This document shows positions 61,488-64,000 of a stretch of 64,000 nt of DNA, piece after piece (the stretch's first letter is position 1; each line of letters begins with the position of its first letter). Below the pieces are notes generated by a model that was not told where the DNA came from, did not search any database, and saw only the letters and a program-made list of their open reading frames with translations. The stretch is from the NCBI RefSeq assembly GCF_963378085.1, contig NZ_OY726395.1, positions 4,774,001-4,838,000 on the forward strand, in the 5' to 3' direction. A program made the translations under genes and the position numbers. This stretch comes from Mycolicibacterium sp. MU0050 (GTDB lineage Bacteria; Actinomycetota; Actinomycetes; Mycobacteriales; Mycobacteriaceae).

Positions 61488-62670
61488 GCATCAAGTTCCA
61501 GTACATGAACGGCAGACCGTATTTCTTGAGGTACCAATAACCGCTGTGCGGTCTGGTCGGGTCGATCACCGGGAACGAGGGCGTCAGGTTCAGGTCGTAG
61601 TCGAACTCTGCCAGCAGCATTGCGCGCGAGGACGTGACGATCGGGCACGAACCGTACCCGTTGTACGCGGCAGCCGGCTCGCGCCCGCGCAGGAACGCCT
61701 CGATATTGGCGACCACCACCGGGGCCTGCTTGCGGATGGCGGCACCGGTCTTGGAGTTCGGTGTGGAACCGGCGTCGCCGAGGCTGAACACGTTGGGATG
61801 GCGCACATGCTGCATGGTGTGCTTGTCGATCTCGACGTACCCGTTGGCGTCGGCCGTCGACAGCGGACTGTCCTTGATCCAGTCCGGGGCGGATTGCCTT
61901 GGCACGGCGTGCAATACGTCAAAAGGCAGCATGGTCTCGGCACCGCCGTCCCCGACACGGGTCACGCCCACCTTGTGCGCCGCCGCGTCGACCGAGGTCA
62001 CCTCGGCATTGGTGTGCACCGTGATGCCGTAGTCGGCGGCTATCGCGTCGAGGTTGTCGGCGATCGCCGGAATCCCGAACAACCGTGGTGTCGGCACCAC
62101 CAGGTGGACATCGATGTCCTTGAGCACACCCTGGGACCGCCAGTAGTCGCTGGCCAGGTAGGCGATCTTCTGCGGCGCTCCCGCGCACTTGATCGGACCC
62201 GACGGCATCATGAACACCGCACTACCCGAGCGTAGGTTTCGGATGAAGTCCCACGTTCGCGGCGCCAGGTCGAACCGGTAGTTCGACGACACCCCGTCCT
62301 TGCCCAGCGCTTCCGACAACCCTTCGGTGCGGTCCCAGTCCAGTTGGATGCCGGGACACACCACGAGCACGCCGTACTCGTAGGTCGCGCCGTCTACGCA
62401 GGTGACCGCGTTGTTGTCCGGGTCCACGGCAGCCGCCGCGTTCTTGACCCACCGAACACCCTTGGGCATCACCGAGGACGTCGGCCGGGCCGTCGTCGAG
62501 GCTTTGGCCTGGCCGCCGCCGACCAGGGTCCACAGCGGTTGGTAGTAATGCACGGCGGCCGGTTCTATGACGGCGACGTCGGAGTGGCCGCGCCGCAACA
62601 GGCGGGCGGCCACGGAGATCCCGGCGGTGCCCCCGCCGACGATCACGATCTGGTGCTTGGCGGTAACCAT
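61471..62670 (-). CDS. sqr: Sulfide:quinone oxidoreductase-like flavoprotein
   Basis: 399 residues. N-terminal FAD motif IVIVGGGTAGISVAARL, then HYYQPLWTLVGGG typical of SQR, the Cys in VVCPG and the region KCAGAPQKIAYL with the disulfide Cys, and the C-terminal NVFSLGDAGSTPNSKTGAA. It oxidises sulfide at the membrane and passes electrons to quinone, making persulfide or polysulfide. The adjacent persulfide dioxygenase-rhodanese would use that product. ATG at 62670. Confidence 0.9.
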   Translation of the reverse strand: MVTAKHQIVIVGGGTAGISVAARLLRRGHSDVAVIEPAAVHYYQPLWTLVGGGQAKASTTARPTSSVMPKGVRWVKNAAAAVDPDNNAVTCVDGATYEYGVLVVCPGIQLDWDRTEGLSEALGKDGVSSNYRFDLAPRTWDFIRNLRSGSAVFMMPSGPIKCAGAPQKIAYLASDYWRSQGVLKDIDVHLVVPTPRLFGIPAIADNLDAIAADYGITVHTNAEVTSVDAAAHKVGVTRVGDGGAETMLPFDVLHAVPRQSAPDWIKDSPLSTADANGYVEIDKHTMQHVRHPNVFSLGDAGSTPNSKTGAAIRKQAPVVVANIEAFLRGREPAAAYNGYGSCPIVTSSRAMLLAEFDYDLNLTPSFPVIDPTRPHSGYWYLKKYGLPFMYWNLMLKGLA

Positions 62671-62697
62671 TCTGTTCTGCCCCTTTCCGATGCCGAA

Positions 62698-64000
62698 TCA
62701 GGCGGTCTGCCGGGACTCGTCCCAGGCGCCGAAGCCGCCCAGGATGTCACTGACATCGCTGAAGCCGTTGTGCCGCAACAGGCTCGCTGCGACGGACGAC
62801 CGGTAGCCGCCTGCGCAGTACACGACCGTCGGCTTGGCCGGATCCAACTCGCCGAGACGGTTCGGCAGCTGACCCACCGGGATCTCGATCGCGTTCGCGA
62901 TGGTGCCGGCCGCGACTTCACCCGGGTTGCGCACATCGACGATCTGCAGGTCGACCAGCTCCGCGGCGCGCTGGTCGAAGGCCGTCGCGGTCAACCGAGA
63001 CGCCACCTGCACGTCGTCCTGATGAGACAACATCACCTCGAACGGGCGGTCCAGGTAGCCGATCACCCGGTCGAAGCCGATGCGCGCGAGCCGGGTCTTG
63101 GCTTCCAGTTCCTGGCCGGGGTCGGTGAACAACACGATGTCGACATCGGTGGGGACCACCGATCCGGCGAACTCGGCGTAACGGCCCGCCAGACCGATGT
63201 TGATGGCGCCGCGCAGATGCCCCAGTGCGAATTCCTCGGGGTTACGCCCGTCCACCAGGACTGCGCCGGCCTCGGTCGCGTCGCGCATCTGCTCGTACGT
63301 CATCGCGGGTGGCATCTCGGCCTCGTCCAACAGCGCACGATCCTTGCGGTTGAGGATCGCGTCGTAGACGAAGTAACTCGGCGCCGGTGGCTGCCCTTCG
63401 GTGACCAACTCCATGAACGTGGCCTTGTCGGGCGCCCGCAGGGCGTAGTTGGAGTTCTTCTGTTCGCCCATCGTGGACCACAGTTCGGTCGACAGGTTCT
63501 TGCCACAGGCTGAGCCCGCGCCGTGCGCCGGGTACACCCGGGTGGCATCCGGCAGTGTCATCAGCTTGTTGTGCAGCGAGTCGTACAGCTTCTCGGCCAG
63601 CTCCTCGCGGGTGAATCCGATCGAGGCCAGCAGGTCCGGCCTGCCGACATCGCCGATGAACAGGGCATCGCCGGTCAGCACGCCGTAAGGAACCTCGTCG
63701 TCGGGATTCTCGTAGACCACGATGCTCATCGACTCGGGGGTGTGCCCCGGGGTGTGCAGGAACTCCAGCGTCACCCCACCCAGCGAATAACGTTCGCCGT
63801 CGGCGACGCCCATCGACTCGAACTCCGTCTCGGCAACCGAGGAGTACACGATCTTCGCGCCGGTGGCCTCGGCCAGCTCGAGGTGGCCGGACAGAAAGTC
63901 GGCGTGGAAGTGGGTCTCGATGACGAGATCGATCGTGTAACCGAACTTTTCCGCGTCGGCGAGATACTGACCCACATCACGCTGCGGGTCGACAACGACT
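62698..64000 (-). CDS. Persulfide dioxygenase-rhodanese fusion (5' end outside window)
   Basis: At least 434 residues; the frame is open through base 64000, so the start lies beyond. The metallo-beta-lactamase part has THFHADFLSGHLEL, TPGHTPES and YPAHGAGSACGKN (ETHE1-like iron ligands). Two rhodanese domains follow: the first has LVDGRNPEEFALGHLRGA but no catalytic Cys loop, and the second ends with the active Cys loop YCAGGYRSSVAAS. It oxidises persulfide to sulfite and transfers sulfur. Pairs with the SQR gene 27 bp downstream. Confidence 0.9.
   Translation of the reverse strand, partial: VVVDPQRDVGQYLADAEKFGYTIDLVIETHFHADFLSGHLELAEATGAKIVYSSVAETEFESMGVADGERYSLGGVTLEFLHTPGHTPESMSIVVYENPDDEVPYGVLTGDALFIGDVGRPDLLASIGFTREELAEKLYDSLHNKLMTLPDATRVYPAHGAGSACGKNLSTELWSTMGEQKNSNYALRAPDKATFMELVTEGQPPAPSYFVYDAILNRKDRALLDEAEMPPAMTYEQMRDATEAGAVLVDGRNPEEFALGHLRGAINIGLAGRYAEFAGSVVPTDVDIVLFTDPGQELEAKTRLARIGFDRVIGYLDRPFEVMLSHQDDVQVASRLTATAFDQRAAELVDLQIVDVRNPGEVAAGTIANAIEIPVGQLPNRLGELDPAKPTVVYCAGGYRSSVAASLLRHNGFSDVSDILGGFGAWDESRQTA

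Noticed and set aside
1..64000. tRNA, rRNA, CRISPR array, insertion sequence or prophage
   Set aside because: No cloverleaf, no regularly spaced repeats, and no transposase, integrase or phage gene was seen on either strand.

Overview
The window is high-GC DNA with tight ATGA/GTGA gene overlaps, many GTG starts and a mycobacterial gene repertoire: YrbE/MCE genes, FadD/FadE/CoA-transferase lipid catabolism, several P450s, DUF4193, DUF4185, an ANTAR protein and SigF-type promoters. It most resembles a fast-growing environmental mycobacterium (Mycolicibacterium or a relative). I see no rRNA, tRNA, CRISPR array, transposase or phage gene. One gene is cut by each window edge.

Layout. 1-4.2 kb: a TetR repressor (cut at the left edge) divergent, across a near-perfect 24-bp palindrome, from a small membrane peptide, an AveC-like membrane protein and a P450; then an acyltransferase-3 membrane enzyme. 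4.4-9.2 kb: a compact five-gene operon of unknown role. It has two paralogous proteins with a Toprim/Spo11-like look, a small acidic-tailed protein, an asparagine-synthetase-like enzyme lacking the usual N-terminal cysteine, and a cupin-like protein. 9.3-14.3 kb (minus): a MoxR AAA+ / DUF58 / VWA / TPR-like operon whose VWA-type metal sites look degenerate. 14.9-27 kb: a stress block with a STAS protein, flavin reductase, RibD-like reductase, Hsp20 under a perfect CIRCE operator, PAS-ANTAR protein, large catalase, a heme-oxygenase-like iron enzyme, CDGSH protein, MTQ2-like methyltransferase, ZIP transporter, ferritin-like protein and small cysteine-rich protein. Most of its transcription units have a GTTT/GTTA-N15/16-GGGTAH promoter, so the block looks like a SigF regulon island. 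27.5-30.8 kb: an MFS aromatic-acid transporter, TerC and DUF4193.

30.8-52.8 kb: an accessory lipid or acyl-CoA catabolic region. It holds a CYP136-like P450 with its TetR, acyl-CoA synthetases, a tandem-duplicated FadR-type regulator, a DUF35 OB-fold/thiolase pair, a CoA-transferase, a second FadR-type regulator, an aldehyde dehydrogenase, a short yrbE/mce operon, an amidohydrolase and two acyl-CoA dehydrogenases. Three of its promoters share an AGTATCCT box.

This region is also visibly damaged. A divergent acyl-CoA synthetase / enoyl-CoA hydratase pair has lost both 5' ends at one junction. A second acyl-CoA synthetase is frameshifted exactly before its catalytic lysine. The second yrbE gene lacks about 55 internal codons in frame. 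A secreted MPT64-like protein is split by a frameshift. These could be real decay or assembly error.

52.8-64 kb: housekeeping and envelope genes, namely a metallophosphoesterase, methyltransferase, HtrA-like lipoprotein protease, Nudix hydrolase, DUF4185 endo-D-arabinanase-type protein and Ski2-like helicase with DUF3516. A sulfide-oxidation pair (sulfide:quinone oxidoreductase plus persulfide dioxygenase-rhodanese) runs off the right edge.
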